DNA from: Lampris incognitus
Lineage: Eukaryota; Chordata; Actinopteri; Lampriformes; Lampridae
Assembly: GCF_029633865.1 (NCBI RefSeq)
Contig: NC_079211.1
Location: forward strand, 142,684,085-142,748,084
Reading direction: 5' to 3'
DNA: 64,000 nucleotides
A program made the position numbers and the translations under genes. Shown piece after piece: positions 26,510-40,000 of the stretch (the first letter of the stretch is position 1; every line of letters begins with the position of its first letter). The notes under the pieces are model-generated. The model did no database searches. It saw only the letters and a list, made by a program, of their open reading frames with translations, and was not told where the DNA came from.

Positions 26510-26840
26510 CGTACACTCGCCGTACCCAGACAGCAAAGCCGCTGTGGCCCGGACCCGTCCCACACCCGACGCTTTCACCCGGCCCACGTACCGCCTGGAA
26601 TGACGGCACTTGGGCGGTCCGCTCCTGTTTGCCAGATCTGGGCCAGAACCGCGCCGTAGCAACGCCGCATGTGCCACATATTTACCAAAGGTGACCCATA
26701 TTTGTTTTGTGATATTTGGGCCATATTCACCATTTACCACATGGGCCACTTCAGGCTCACATCCGTTTTGTCAGGGCCAGAAGAAGGCCAGCAGTGCCGC
26801 ATCACTGCCTGAAGTGGCCCACATCCGGATGCTATCCGGG
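26510..26840. repeat. degenerate GGCCCA/GGGCCA-rich repeat
   Basis: Short words such as TGGCCC, GGGCCA, CACAT and CATATTT recur at irregular spacing (for example TTTGGGCCATATTC and AAGTGGCCCACATCC). This looks like a diverged interspersed repeat of a type common in fish genomes. The ORFs over it are repeat artefacts. Confidence 0.5.
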
Positions 26841-29800
26841 TATGTATGTACATGTACATGACAGGGAAGCAAAATCCCAAATTCCTTTTTTTTTTTTGGC
26901 CAAATTTTTCAACTTTGCTATGGGCCTGTATGTGTATGTGTGTGTGATGACGGTGCTTGTGCACTTTGGGATGTACAGGTTCCTCTAGATAGTTCACAGG
27001 CATTGTGAGGATGTTGTCGCAGCAGCCTACATGCTCCATACTGCAATTAATATTCGACACTTCCTGTTGAGACACTATCACACCACCACTGGCCTCTTTC
27101 ACATGTACTGTTGTGAGCTTGTGATACAAAGAGTGACAATGTGCTCAGTCTGACGTCGAGCTTTGAACACGTGAAGTGGGTGACGAAGCTTTGTAATCAT
27201 CTGTGACATTTGTAGGCACCAGAGGAAAAGGAAATGAAAAAAGACTTACTTCTCCTCTTCATCTCCGGCGGGACACATCAGGCTCCCTGTGCTGTGACCT
27301 TGCAGGGGCGGAGAGGCTTGCATGCGGGTAAGACCCTGAGAGCTATGCCGGGGCTCCCAGTAGGTTTAACCACACCAGACTGGTCTCGGGTCGGGGGACC
27401 GGGCTAAAGTCAGCACACTGGTCCTCCATGTTTGGGGGTTGGGCGTGGCGCTAACGATGCCACCCCATAAAAACACATTGTTACAGAAACCACAAATAGA
27501 GAAACCTACCCCTCTGGTTTCCAATTTAGACTTATTGGGGCTGACAGCTATCCCAGAAGGCCCCGGGTGCGTCGCCTCCCGCGTCAGCTCATTGTGGGAT
27601 ACTCCCATTTTAGATGAGACTCACTCTCAGCAACAGGGAATTCGGAGTCTTTCATTCCCTCACCTGTTGTTGGACCCTACAAAAAAAACCCCACACAAAT
27701 CAGTGCTGATTAGCCGGTTTCACCCAAACAGATTTCCAAAAATCAGATTTTCTATCAAGTCAACCGATTCAAGAACTTACGATGTGGAAGTAGATGATGT
27801 CCAGACGCAAGCAGCGGGACAAGTACACCTATAAATGTGTGCAACCTTCATGCTGTCGTGCCTCTGTGTAGTTTATAAGGGCGGGGAGACCGGCAGTCAG
27901 TCGAGGCTGAAGAGGCAGGTTCGAAAACACTCGTCTGTGTCCATCTACACAGTCACGAACGAAGGTCGGTATCAGACGAGCAAGCTGAATGTGCAACGGC
28001 TCGGCGATCCTGTCAAACAGAATACAGGCTGATCGATACGTGCCCCCCCCCCCCCCCCCCGCAGCCCACGGGGAAATGACAACCTCCACCATCACGTTTA
28101 GGAAGGCCAACCAGAGAGGGAATTCCCGACACCAACACCGACCTCTTTATGGTCAGAAGAGTTACTTTCCGAGGGGAACATGTTTGTATGGATTTGAGAA
28201 CGGAAAGGTGGCTAACCCCTCTGGAATATGCTTACCTGTTTGCAGGCCTGTTTCCTAGACTGTAAGCCATGGTGTCAGAGGAAGGCCGGCTTCCTGTCTG
28301 CCGGCGCTGGCATTACATCACTTTGACCACACAGCATGCAGCCTTCTTTGCATACGGGGATTCCGTGGAAGCGCTGGCTTGTCCTAGATAGATATCTTTG
28401 TTTCATTTCAATGCAGAGAGGAAATTTACAGAGGCACGGCGGACATGTAATCAAATATTTATTTTCATTTTTTCCAAGCTCCGTTCGGGGGCAGGTTCAA
28501 ACCGCCGTTCCTCGCCCATGCAAGTCAATCCGACACCAGCAACGGAGAGGTTCACGTCCCCAAACACTGGTAGTGTGGTGAATAAAAACGCGCGTTATAG
28601 CGGACACCCCTCGGTGTTGTCCTTCTTTCTGACCCCCCCCAAAAAAAGTGCATGTTGTCCTCATGTGGGCATTGACACGGCACGACACCGAGTATTTCCT
28701 GTGCGGTTTGACGTCAGGGTGTAGGGGTGGTTACGGCCTTCAACTCTGGCTTTGATAAAGCTCACACTGGTTGTACTGCTCACCGTATATACTGGGGATG
28801 ATAAAGTCTATACATTAAAGACACGCGGTCGGGGTAGATAGCACAAGGAGAAATCGTTGGAGGCCCAGAAAAAGACATCATCTAAAATAAGTGTTTTGCT
28901 CTCTGGTGAATCGTGGACCGCATGGATGTGCTTCGCCCTCCTCAAAGGACAGGACCGAGCAGATGTCGCGCTCAAATCCGCCCCGCCGCGCCACGGAGGA
29001 GCGCGGTGAAACTCGGGGGGGGAAATTCTCAGGCGAACAGCTCCGCAGCTCTTCTCGTAATCCGCGGCAAAGGAAGACGAACGCAGGGCCCCAGTCAGTA
29101 TGCATATTAGCTCACTCGGCGCGGTTAGGCAATTGAATTGATTATACACATTCCATTTAATTAATCTTCGTCTGAATAAATTAAGAAAATATTAAATGCC
29201 TCTGTTATATCATCAGGGGATGCCGGTCTTTTCCCCCCCCAGAAAATGCAATATACCGCACACGGTTGAACTGCACCTGTCAGTTTTTCGTCATCGCAAT
29301 ATCTCGACTCTCCTGACGCTCGGGAGTAGCATAAACACATACGAGGAAGCTAGGTGGCAAAACCCTCCAGCACCGAGAGGCTCCCCCCCCCCCTTTTTTT
29401 TGTTGTTGTTGTTGTTGCAGTCATGGGGAGGAAATAATGCAGGTTGTAAGTAGAATTATAAATCTTGGCAGTGCATTGGTCAAATAATACGTTATAAGTA
29501 GGCGGTTTTGGACGACGGGTCTCCCACTTGGCACGCCGGGTGTCCCGTCGTACCGTTGCGGACTCGTCCCATACATTATTTTGTAAGTCAAATGATATGG
29601 CTGAATCAATGCCGAGGAAGATTTCCCTGCTCAAAGCGCACTTCGCGTCTGTTCAAAAAGGATGGATCGTCAGATTAGCCGCTCGTTGTTTTGGCTGTGT
29701 TGTTTGCGGACCGGGGGCTGCTTTGACTGCCAAGTCGGAGGCAAAAACAAAGCAAGCGCGGGACAATTTGATCAATGATCTCCCAGAGTTCACGGGGAGG

Positions 29801-30818
29801 GCACACAGAGGTTTACCAAGGCTGGCTTAACCACCAAAAGAACAGAGAAACCTCCATTACCTACTCCGGCCTCACCCACTGATGAGACACCAAATTAGTG
29901 TCAATGAAACCACCAACGAGAGATTGATCATGGGAACATCAAAGTTCCTCATGTAAATCCAGCCTTTTCCAGACATCTTGGGTATTGATACAAACCCCTC
30001 CCGGAGGAGAGGCGCTGGTTGGAAACCAATATTCCTCATGGGGGGTACTCTGACCCACCCGCTACAAAGACCAGCGGAAGTCTGAAAAGTGTTCCTCTCA
30101 GTGAAAGGGTTGAAAAGTTTATCCGCAGCAGCATCCTCTGCAGACCTGCCAGGTGGGCCCCTCACGCCACCGGCTAAAGTTCAAAATGGGTTCACCGCGC
30201 GAAAAGTTAAACCCAAGGACACGTCAACGTACTGCCGGTTTTGAGGTGGCAGAGTTTCTGTTGTGAACTCTCCAAGACCACAAGCTCAGAAACTTTCTTA
30301 ATGGTCTAAGAGTGGTCAATGGAAATGTGATAAACAAAATTTAGAAACCGCATGTTCCTATTACCCAAACACATCACAAGCACTGCAGTCCCTCCCCTGG
30401 TCCTGTCACTGAGAACAGTATTTTGGTTCAAGTTCCACTGTGGCTTCCGGCTGCGTTGCGGTCTGAGTTTCACCTCCCACTTCCTTTTTTTGGCCCTGAC
30501 GTGTTTCCGCCCCTGAATTAGAATCGACTCTTTCCACGGAGTTGTGATATCAGGCCCTCTTTCCTCTTTTGTTGACAGGGCTCGGAAACTAATGAGAAAT
30601 CCCCACTGAGGTCAACTGTATCCAACCCTAAACTCCAGGCCAGGTGACAAGAGAGGGCTGCACCAGAACCCGCCAGTTAGCGTGACGCGCAGAGGAAATA
30701 TTGTTCAGACACCGATTACAGATAAGTTGACAAACCGCATACATTCAGGGCATCCACATGAGGCAATTCGGAGAGGGTGCGGAAATTTTCACGACAATCT
30801 CATCCTCGCTTTGTATGT

Positions 30819-30824
30819 TTTATT
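30819..30824 (-). terminator. pebp4: pebp4 polyadenylation signal AATAAA
   Basis: TTTATT on the plus strand is AATAAA in pebp4 sense, about 100 nt after the stop codon, giving a short 3'UTR ending near 30800. Confidence 0.55.
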
Positions 30825-30924
30825 ATGTGTTGTACACGCGATACCGATGCCACTCCGACTGGACAGGTGAAACGCTGCACACGCCACATCTGCGAGTTAC
30901 GTCACTCCAGCTGAGCATCCCTCC

Positions 30925-31016
30925 TCAGTCTTTGTGGTTCCGGGTCAGGAACTGCACGGCGGCCACGGGAGCCCCCAGGTCAAACCTTTTGATGAGGGCC
31001 TGTGGATCCCAATTAC
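30925..31016 (-). CDS. pebp4: pebp4 terminal coding exon
   Basis: The exon follows the acceptor TCTGCTGCAG (AG at 31018-31017), starts in phase 1 (x|GT AAT TGG) and ends with TGA at 30927-30925. It carries the C-terminal PEBP4 signature GNW...RFDLG...QFLTRN. It is intact. Confidence 0.87.
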
Positions 31017-34000
31017 CTGCAGCAGAAGGATGATAAATACGCAGGCACACACACACAAACACACACACACACACACACATTTCACTTTCCAGACAACCTG
31101 GCGATTGTGGGTGCATTTGTATGCATGTGTTTGATGCACGTGTTCATCAGAAAAGACATGCACACCCTGTCTGTACCCCTGATCGGGGCAATAGGAAGAA
31201 ATAACTGGAGTTGGTCCCCGGGTGCTGCACGGCAGCTGCCCACTGCCCCTAGCTACACGGCTAGGGTGGGTTAAATGCAGAGTGAATGTCATTGTATGTA
31301 TGTACAAATGAAAAATAAAGTGTATTCTATTCTACTCTATTCTATGTTTGTGCAAGTGCATGTGTGTTGAGGGGTGGAGTGTTACAAAGATTTATTTTTT
31401 TAATTCTGTTTCTGTATAATGTTCAAAATAAGTGAAGCGAAAGAGAAAATAAATCTCCATTTATAAGTAGTTAAACACCATAATGGATTAGGAGACTATC
31501 TCCTCTGACGTGTAGTAGGCCCAGCTTGTTGGACTGGATAAATGTACTACCAAGAGAATGCATGTTCGGTATGCGCCACGGTGCATTTCTAATGAGCGTT
31601 TGGTCCGGGTTTAAGGGTGCGAGGCCTTGCAGAACGGAGCAGCACGCGGCTCCGGGACGTGAGTCACCGAGAACAGCCACTGCTGAAAATAAAACATGTT
31701 GCTGTAACGATGGAGGTGGAAATGCAAAGACGTATTGGCAAGGAGATGTGATTCAATCGCCTGGACTGTTCTCCCCCTCCCCCCCCCCTGCCTCCCCCCC
31801 ACTCCCTCCCCTCTTAAACAAACACCAGACGGCCATCCGGCTGGTATGACAATATCACTTCTCAGATTTGACAACCAACCTATTCCCTGCAGCTCACCCT
31901 CCCTTTAGGAAGGAGACCGGGGGGTGGGGGGGGGGGTGTGTGTTCACAATTGGCTTTCTGAGTCAACGAGGCCCCGTTTGCTTTAAAGTTGCAAACTTCA
32001 ACAGTTTCTGGAGGGAGCTCGTGTGCAAATCTGCTGTTTGTGAGCGCGGGTGTGCACAAGACAACGCCTTACCCCGTATGCTACAGAGAGGTTTTGAATT
32101 TGTTTAAAGAAAAGGGAAAAAAAAAAAACTCCCGACGCTCCGATATTTCCATTTGCAAAAAATAAAATAAAAAATTACATCAGCAGCTGCAGAACGGCAG
32201 CTCATGAAATCAATCGTTTGTAACGAGAGAAGATGATAGTGAGAAGTTCCCGATCCGTAGAGAGAATAATATCACACCGAAGGGTCGAAGCGAGCCCTTC
32301 CTGGATAGAAACATCACTGCTGATGACCTCTCCCTGCGGCTGCTTCACGGGGCCTTCGCCGTGGCTGGTTTAGCCATCAGGGAAAAAACATTTCTCTGTC
32401 CTCCAGCAGCGAGAGAGCGATCTGGAGGGAGCATTACGCGCCGCTGTACTGCTGCCATGAGTACCGAGCACTCTTGCCTCCTGCTGACACGCAACCAAAT
32501 TAGAAGGACTCGTTTACGTTCCAGATAAGATGTCTCGTTCGAGCGCTGGATTTATTTTGCCGCATTCACCTCTGTTGTTCTGAATCCGCAGGCCCCATTT
32601 GTTTCTAATAGAGGACTTCGGTTTTTAGGATAATTCTCCCGGCAATGATGACATTAAAATAACCGCCACTGTTAAAGCAGGGTTGTGACTGCTTCGCCAC
32701 ACTGCAGCTTCATGTAACTCAGACAAGCGGCAAGAAAAAAGAAGAAGAAGAAGAAGAAGAAGAAGAGAAGATGCCATATAAACGTCACATATCATGCTGC
32801 TGATCCTCCCCGCATTTCTAGTCCCCTAGGCTGACACTAGTGGCTCGGAGGTCAGGCGAGGTCCTCGGCTCAGCTGGAGAGGATGATGAACAGTAACTGC
32901 AGGACGAGCGGATGAGTACCTGAATCTCGACAGGTGAATTAAGGCGGCCTGTGGACAGGGCTGCAATAATCAAGTGGGGGCAATGGAGATAAGCGACCTT
33001 CCTTCATGAAAGGGCACGGCCCTGGTGGCCCCTCCAGCAGGAGGATAATGCATCGCCTCTGCAGATGCCCAACTTTCCCCCCCGTCTGCCCAGAGTGGGG
33101 ACCTCACCCCCCCCCCCACACACACACACAGAGGGCGGCAACTCGGACAAAGGAACGAGTGTGAGGGATGCAGGAGTGGGCCAGGGGACAACAAATTTTA
33201 AGTTGAATTTAGGGTAATGGTTCATGGTAGACTTATCTCTCATGGCAGGCAGGGGTAGATGGTGCAACTGCCTCTTTGCCCCTGTCTGTATGCAAACATC
33301 TGCCTTTAATTTCAACAACGGCAGAATGTGCCGTAGGATTATGCAGTAAAACGTTTCCTGTAAAAGAGAATACCATAGAGAGAGCGACTGTGTAGTGTAG
33401 TAAAAACCAAACGAAAACACGAGAATCGAACATAAGTCCTGCTCGTGAGGTGTTTGGCTTTGACCCATTATCTCGGAAACAATCCAAAACTGGGCTAACT
33501 AACAATAGTGGGTATTATCACCCACTCAGGGTTGGTATCCTTCAAACGGCTAGATTTACAAATGACCTTAAAATAGGATGGCGTCTGTTTTCACTGCAGA
33601 CCCACGTTTCCGCCTCTACAATCTGCCTGCTCATGGAAAGGACAGATAGCGAAGAGCCTGCGGACGCCGCCGAGATCCACCTCCCTTCCCTTTTGTCTCC
33701 ACCTTAGCTCTCTGTTTGGGCAATGTGAGAAGAGCAAGGCTTCCCTGAGGTGACACAGAACCAGCACACTTAAATTGTCAAGGATGGGGGGGGTCCGGGT
33801 AGCGTAGCGGTCTATTCCGTTGGCTACCAACACGGGGATCGCCGGTTCGAATCCCCATGTTACCTCCGGCTTGGTCGGGCATCCCTACAGACACAATCGG
33901 CCGTGTCTGTGGGTGGGAAGCCGGATGTGGGTATGTGTCCTGGTCGATGCACTAGCGCCTCCTCTGGTCGGTCAGGACGCCCCCCAGCTCGGCAGAGAGG

Positions 34001-37000
34001 GGATGGAGTAGCGGGGTAATTGACTAGATACAACTTGGGAGAAAAAGGGGGGAAATAAAAAAAAAAAAGTACATCTGGGGAGAAAAGCGGGGGGGGGGTA
34101 TCAAAGACGGAGGTGCCTCTATTGAACCACGTGTCCCACGAATGCACCAAACCTGGGCCTTCCTCTCCATCTGAGGAGAGTCAGGACAGTCTACCAGAAC
34201 CATAACTGCTCATGAACTACTGATAATAATGTTTATTGACTCTTCGATGAGAAGCTCTCTTTGTGCTTCATCCCTTCGGCAGGAAGGTCAGCGCTACAGA
34301 GAAGAGTCCTCTGAACTGGTACAGATTCAGAGTTCTGCTCAGACACTTCAGCGAGGTAGATAGATGCTGGCTGTCATCCTCAGTTGAACCCGGGTGCAAC
34401 AGCTGCAGGACGGTCTGCCTGTTTACTACGCCGTACTGCAGCCCGACATGACTCTATGGCCCTGCTCGCCGCCTCGCTACCAACGCAGCGCCGCCGACGG
34501 CGTAATCCCACAATGCTGCACCTGCCGTCTATGAAATAAATCCGACTGAAGTGATAAGTCTAAAAGAATGTGCTAGAAGGGCTTCGCTCCCATCTCAAAA
34601 TCCGGAGCTTGTTTTATGGGCATCCTTTTAAACACCTATTATTTTTCCCATTAGTCAAGCATGAGCCTTTAGACAACCTACCTGGCCATGCCAGAGTAAC
34701 AGCTTGCTAACATTAGACTGCTGATGTCAACATTACCAAAGCGCCTGTCAAACAAGAAATCCAGAAACCAGAGTCCTGATCGGTCCGCCGCCTGTGGGTG
34801 GTTAGCTAGGCAACCTTCTGCAAGAGGAAGCAGCAAAGTTTGATGTGCTGGGAGGCCATCCACAGGAATCAGCATAACACACAATAATGTATTTACACGC
34901 ATGACTACAAAGAACGGCAGCTAATAACACCCATCCCCTGTCCATCCACTGACCGACTGGACATGAGGTCACCTCCTTAATCACCGGTACTACCTACTGT
35001 CTTCCAGCAAATTCAACTACATATTTCACCAGATGCACCCCGACTGAGCAGAGCACAAAAAAACCCCACAAAAGGTATATTTTGAACGGGCTTGGTTGCT
35101 GAAGTTCTGCTTCCTTAGAATCAGGATCGGCTTTACTGGCCGAGCGGGTCTATGCACACGAGGCATTTGACTCTGGTACACAGCAGCTTCCAACACCTGC
35201 AGACGTCACTCGCACAGGAAAAAAAAAAAAGAAAGAAAAGAAAACAACAAACGACAAAGAAAAACAGAAGTAAATGGAGCAACAACAGGACGTTGGCGGT
35301 GAGCAGGTATGCACAACAGGTATGTCGCTACTACACGGAGTCTCGTTATGGTTGAGTAATAAACAACCTATGGCCATATATTATACCATATTGCTTATAT
35401 ACTATATTGCCCATACATTATACCGCACCACAACCCCACAACCCATCATGCCCATACACAATAGTATATATACTCCCGCTGTGTTACACTATACTATCTT
35501 ATATAGCAGAAGTGTACACTACATGATGCTCATTAGGGAGTCGATGCAAGGATTTTGCTGACTTGTTGACCAGCTATCAAGCAGTTGGCATGTCTAGATT
35601 TATGCACTGTGATCGCTCTCGCCGGATCAGCTAGAGTTTCGTCTATCTCTTGAACCGGTTAAGCTGGGAGGGGTGTTCCGGGTAGTTCAGCGGGGCTGAT
35701 AATTCTCGTCCAACCAATCCAGTTTCCACGTCACAACTGAAAGTGCAAATGTTCGCCGGTGATTATTCTACGCAACTCAAGAGCTCCTAAAAGCGAGCCA
35801 AATACTGGGAATGATCTTTTTTTGTTTTGTTTATGTGTATAGCCTTTTCAAGGTAGGAGCTTTCCAAAGACAGCACAAAACCAAATATAGAGGAAAAGCA
35901 CAAGAACGAGCACAGGTAAAATCACACGAATAGCAAAATACAAGCACACAATTAAACGACCACAGAAAAGATATTTAAAAATAAACCACCCGAAAGGTAG
36001 AATAAGTGAAACTATTAAAATAAACTCAATTCGGGTGGTTGCACAACACAGCGTAAAGGCACGTGTGTAAACACGTGTCTTAAGACAGGATTTAAAGGCA
36101 GAAAAAAGTGTCTGCAGATCGAATACTAACTGGAAGACTGTTGCGAAGCTGCGGCGCCAGTTCAGCAAACGCCTGATCACCCTTTGGACCTGAACCTGCA
36201 CCCTGGAAGAGCTAGCAGGCCTGACCCAGCAGGTCTAGGAGGCCTTCTAGGACAGCGAGGAGTTAAGAGTTCACTGGTGTACTCTGGCGCCTGGCCATCT
36301 AAAGCCTTGTAAGTCACGATCAAGATTTGAAAACTGATTCGAAAGGAGACTGGCGACTGGCGCGAGGAGGCTAAAACCGGGCTGATGTGAGGGGGGAGCG
36401 TTGGGTCCTCGTCTGAAGTCTGGCTGCAGAGTTCTGCACAATCTGAAGTCGGGCAACGCCGAGGCAGGTACACGGGGCGTTACAGCGGTCCGGGCGTGAG
36501 GAAATGTAAGATAACACTGATCGCATCTTGGAAATATCCCCGAGTTGGCAGAGACACGACTTTACCATTTTTTTCCTGTGTTTTGTCCACAGCTTAGCTC
36601 ACTGTGGAAGATAACACCCGGGCTCTGAGCAGCGCCGCTTCGCAGGACAGCCCCGTCTTTTAAACAGCCTGTTACCTTTGTTTGCCCTCCTGTGCGAAAT
36701 CAAAGTTCACAGTTAGCAGCGGCTTGAGGAGACCGGCAACCCCTCGGTTACAGCGCTAACTGTGAACAAATCACAACGGGCCGATTCGAGATCAGGGAAG
36801 AGAGTATTCCTTGAAGTATCCCTTATCCCTTTAAGGCGGCCGACTCCTGGCCGAGGCTCGGGTCTGCTCTCGCAATCCAGTTCCCGGCTCTCTTGACTCC
36901 ACGCAGCCCTGATTAATGGGAGAGGCTGCGGGTGGGTGGGAGACGTGGATCTGCCCATTACCCCGCTGCAACATTGCAAATGGCTTCAATTACTTTTGGA

Positions 37001-40000
37001 GTGTGCTGAGTTGGCAGTGGGGGCTCGAGGAGCCAGGATGAGGAGCGCTGCACCATGCAGCAGCAGGAGCAGCAGGAGCAAGCGCTTCCCTAAAGACGAG
37101 CCGTTCGCTCAAACAAGGTGACTGTCACGCACATCCTCCCTGTGACAACTTAGGCGACGACAGCCATGAATATGATACCATGTAGGTGTTTTATGTGTAC
37201 GTTAATTAGCAGCTGTCACAATTGTTGGACCGTTGTGTATCTTTCCCAGTATGCGGCACTACACATTCTACCTAATATGCTAAGGGGCCTAGTTAATGCC
37301 AGGAAGTCCCGACTGTGAAAAGATCCCACGTCGCACGTTTGATGGCCGACTGTTGCGGATTACAGTTGTAGACAAATAGTCAGGGGCAGTCAGGGGGCGC
37401 GCACGCCTGCGGAAAGTTCAAATACGTCCAGATTCCAGTCGTAAAAATCCAACATGTTTGACACGGCTGTGACGGCTCCGAGCGGTCAAAGGCTCGACCG
37501 GGAGGCGAGCGATTTGAATTTTACAGTCCCCGCATACTGCCAGATAACGTGGGCCGACCGTCCTCGGCGGCCTGCCTCATTTTGCATAGACCGGTGCGGG
37601 CTCTCCGCGGTGTTTGCAAATCAGTCGTCACCGCCGTATCGGGGTCGTAATCATTTAAATCATCTGGTGCGTCCCCACGTCCCCACCAGGAGACATGCCA
37701 CTGTTCTCCAGCGAACGAGCGGACAACTACGCGGACTAGGGGCCCGCGCAAGAAGGCCCTTCTCAGGTCCGCAGCGGCGTCCGCAGCCCTCTCCGGGCCC
37801 CGCGATGGCTTTTCCCCCCCCTCGGGACAAACCGGCTGGGTGGCACCGAGCTGCAGTAGCGGGACGTACCGAGGGGCTTGCCAGCTGGCTGATAAGCGGT
37901 AGCGGGGTTTGTGTGCCCACGCCCGTCTCCGTCCCCCCCCCTCCAAAGGGGGGGGGGACCACATTTTTTGGGGGGGGGGAGGACAGACTTCCTGGGCCAG
38001 AGAGAAGGGGATTCCCCCACACGATCACGCCCCTGTGCCCGGTGCCAAGAGCGCAGCACCCCCACAGCTCCTTGTGCAACAACCAGCTGTCCTCATCAGT
38101 TCGCTGACCCACATCTCATAACCTTAACACAGGAGGCAGCGCAGACTCCGGGACAGCTCCTCGCAACGGCTCTGCTCCACCTCTCCTTCATCCCTTAAGC
38201 GATGGCCAAAGATGAAAAGAAATCAAATAACAAATTTGAGATCAAATTGAGTCAACGAGTGCGCCACTGGAAGTGGAAAACGATCATTAGGAGTCTCCCA
38301 CCCACGGCTAAATGCATTCCCTTCGCAAATCACATCAATTAATGTCACAGGCTATGAAAAATGCTATCTGTGCCGTACCACATGGAGAGGGGACGGACGC
38401 TAATAAGTGAACATACTTAACGGGGGAGGCGGGCAGACATTGGGATTCCCTCTGTTCCTCTTGCCTGTGCGGGAATACCATCCCCGTGGCCAAGCGGAGG
38501 CCTCGTTAATACAGCAGGTGCACAAGTGAATTCGCACCAACAAATCTTTCCGGTGCAGTCGGAGTCGTTGTTATTTTTTTGACATTTCCTCAACTGGGCG
38601 TTCGTTCACCCCTAACGCGGCACGCGGCGTTCAGTTTCTACCGCCCGCTTTGCAAGAGCAGCCGCGGCCTCCGACGCGGCTCATCAAATGCACCATTTGA
38701 TTTTCCAAGAGTGAATTTCTTAATTTCATTTCCCGTGGATGGAGAGGGCAGTCTGTAGGAGAGAGGAAGTGCTGCAGCGGGAGTTAGACTCATGTGGCGG
38801 ATTAAGGATGGGTGGATCCAGTCAGATCCGTCCCCTCACAGGGCAGGGTCAACCGCTGCTGGTGGACGAAAATCAATACAGCGAAATACCACGCTCTCAG
38901 TCTACAGCGCGAGCGTAATCCTAAATTATTCTAAGTAGCGGGATTGTTATTCATGACATCAATCCTCCACCGCAACTAGTTCCGACACGGTGAATTCCTT
39001 AAAAAAAAAAGAAAAGAAAAAAGGAAATATATGTTCATTACCGCCTCCCCGGATGTGCGTTTGGAGGGCCGGGCCGCGGAAAAGTGCAGCTATTCTGACG
39101 TTTCTTTGCAGGGGTTCAACATCAAACGCATTTCAGCCTAATGTGCCCGGACTGTTTGCTGACAAAGCCGTCAAGACATCAAACGGCGGAAGACTGGCAG
39201 CTCCGCTCGTTCGAGACCGCGGTCCTTGAAGTTTCAAACCGCCCTGATCTCCCCCCAAATCGCTGGCTGTGACCCTGAGTAGAGCCGACAGGCAGACACG
39301 CCTCCTGCGAGCTGCAGCCCAGCGCCGTCACCTACCGCGGGAGGCTTCTCACAGAGAGCACAAAGTAGGAAATCTTCCCGAAAGAGAGAAAGAAGAAGAA
39401 GAAGAAAAGAAGCACAGAAGAACTTAAAACCCAACTCCGCTCGTCTTTCGAGAGACCGGCTAGCGATGTCGTCATGTCCCTAAGTAGTCGAAGTCAGAAA
39501 TTAATTTGCGCCCTATGTTATAGTAGCACCCGATAAAGGAAATAATGACGTTGTAATTATGTGACTTGGTACTGTTAAGGACGCTGGATTTTTATAAAGG
39601 TGAACTCTGCAGGAGACTGACTCACTAGAAGAGAACAGGGAAGAGACACTTTATCCGTCAGCTACACACTGGAGCGCGCACGCACACACACTCACACACA
39701 CATATACTCGCAAATCTATACTTGTGGGGCCCCCTCATTGACTACATTCATTTCCTAGCCCTTAACCCTAACCATAACCACGCAAACTACATGCCTAACC
39801 CTTACCCTAACCCTAACCTAACCTAACCCTAATTCTAACCTTAACCCTAAAACCAAGTCCTAACCCTAAAATAGACCCGTTTACTTGCGGGGCCCCATAA
39901 AACGGCCCCACAAGGTAGGTGGTTTCTGGTTTTTCTATCCTAATGGGGACCAAATGTCCCCATTAGGTTAGTTAAACATGGTACACACACACACACACAC

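Larger units (their letters stand above)
24873..30799. other. egr3 upstream intergenic region (to the pebp4 3' end)
   Basis: No gene was found. The first 1.1 kb is GC-rich and carries the promoter elements, with (TTA)n at about 25107-25144 and an ATAAC/AACAC repeat at about 25257-25290. An MEF2-like CTATTTAG is near 26257. A degenerate GGCCCA-rich repeat occupies about 26510-26840. C or G homopolymers occur near 25380, 28042 and 29383. The long ORFs here are chance or repeat-derived. Parts of 28.9-29.2 kb and 30.2-30.8 kb look non-repetitive and could contain enhancers, but nothing in them is recognisable. Confidence 0.6.

Noticed and set aside
37454-38107. 217-codon plus-strand ORF
   Set aside because: GC-rich sequence with several overlapping frames open on both strands and homopolymer segments; no recognisable protein.
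39763-39870. true interstitial telomere
   Set aside because: The CCCTAA repeats are degenerate and embedded in a dispersed repeat with its own flanks.
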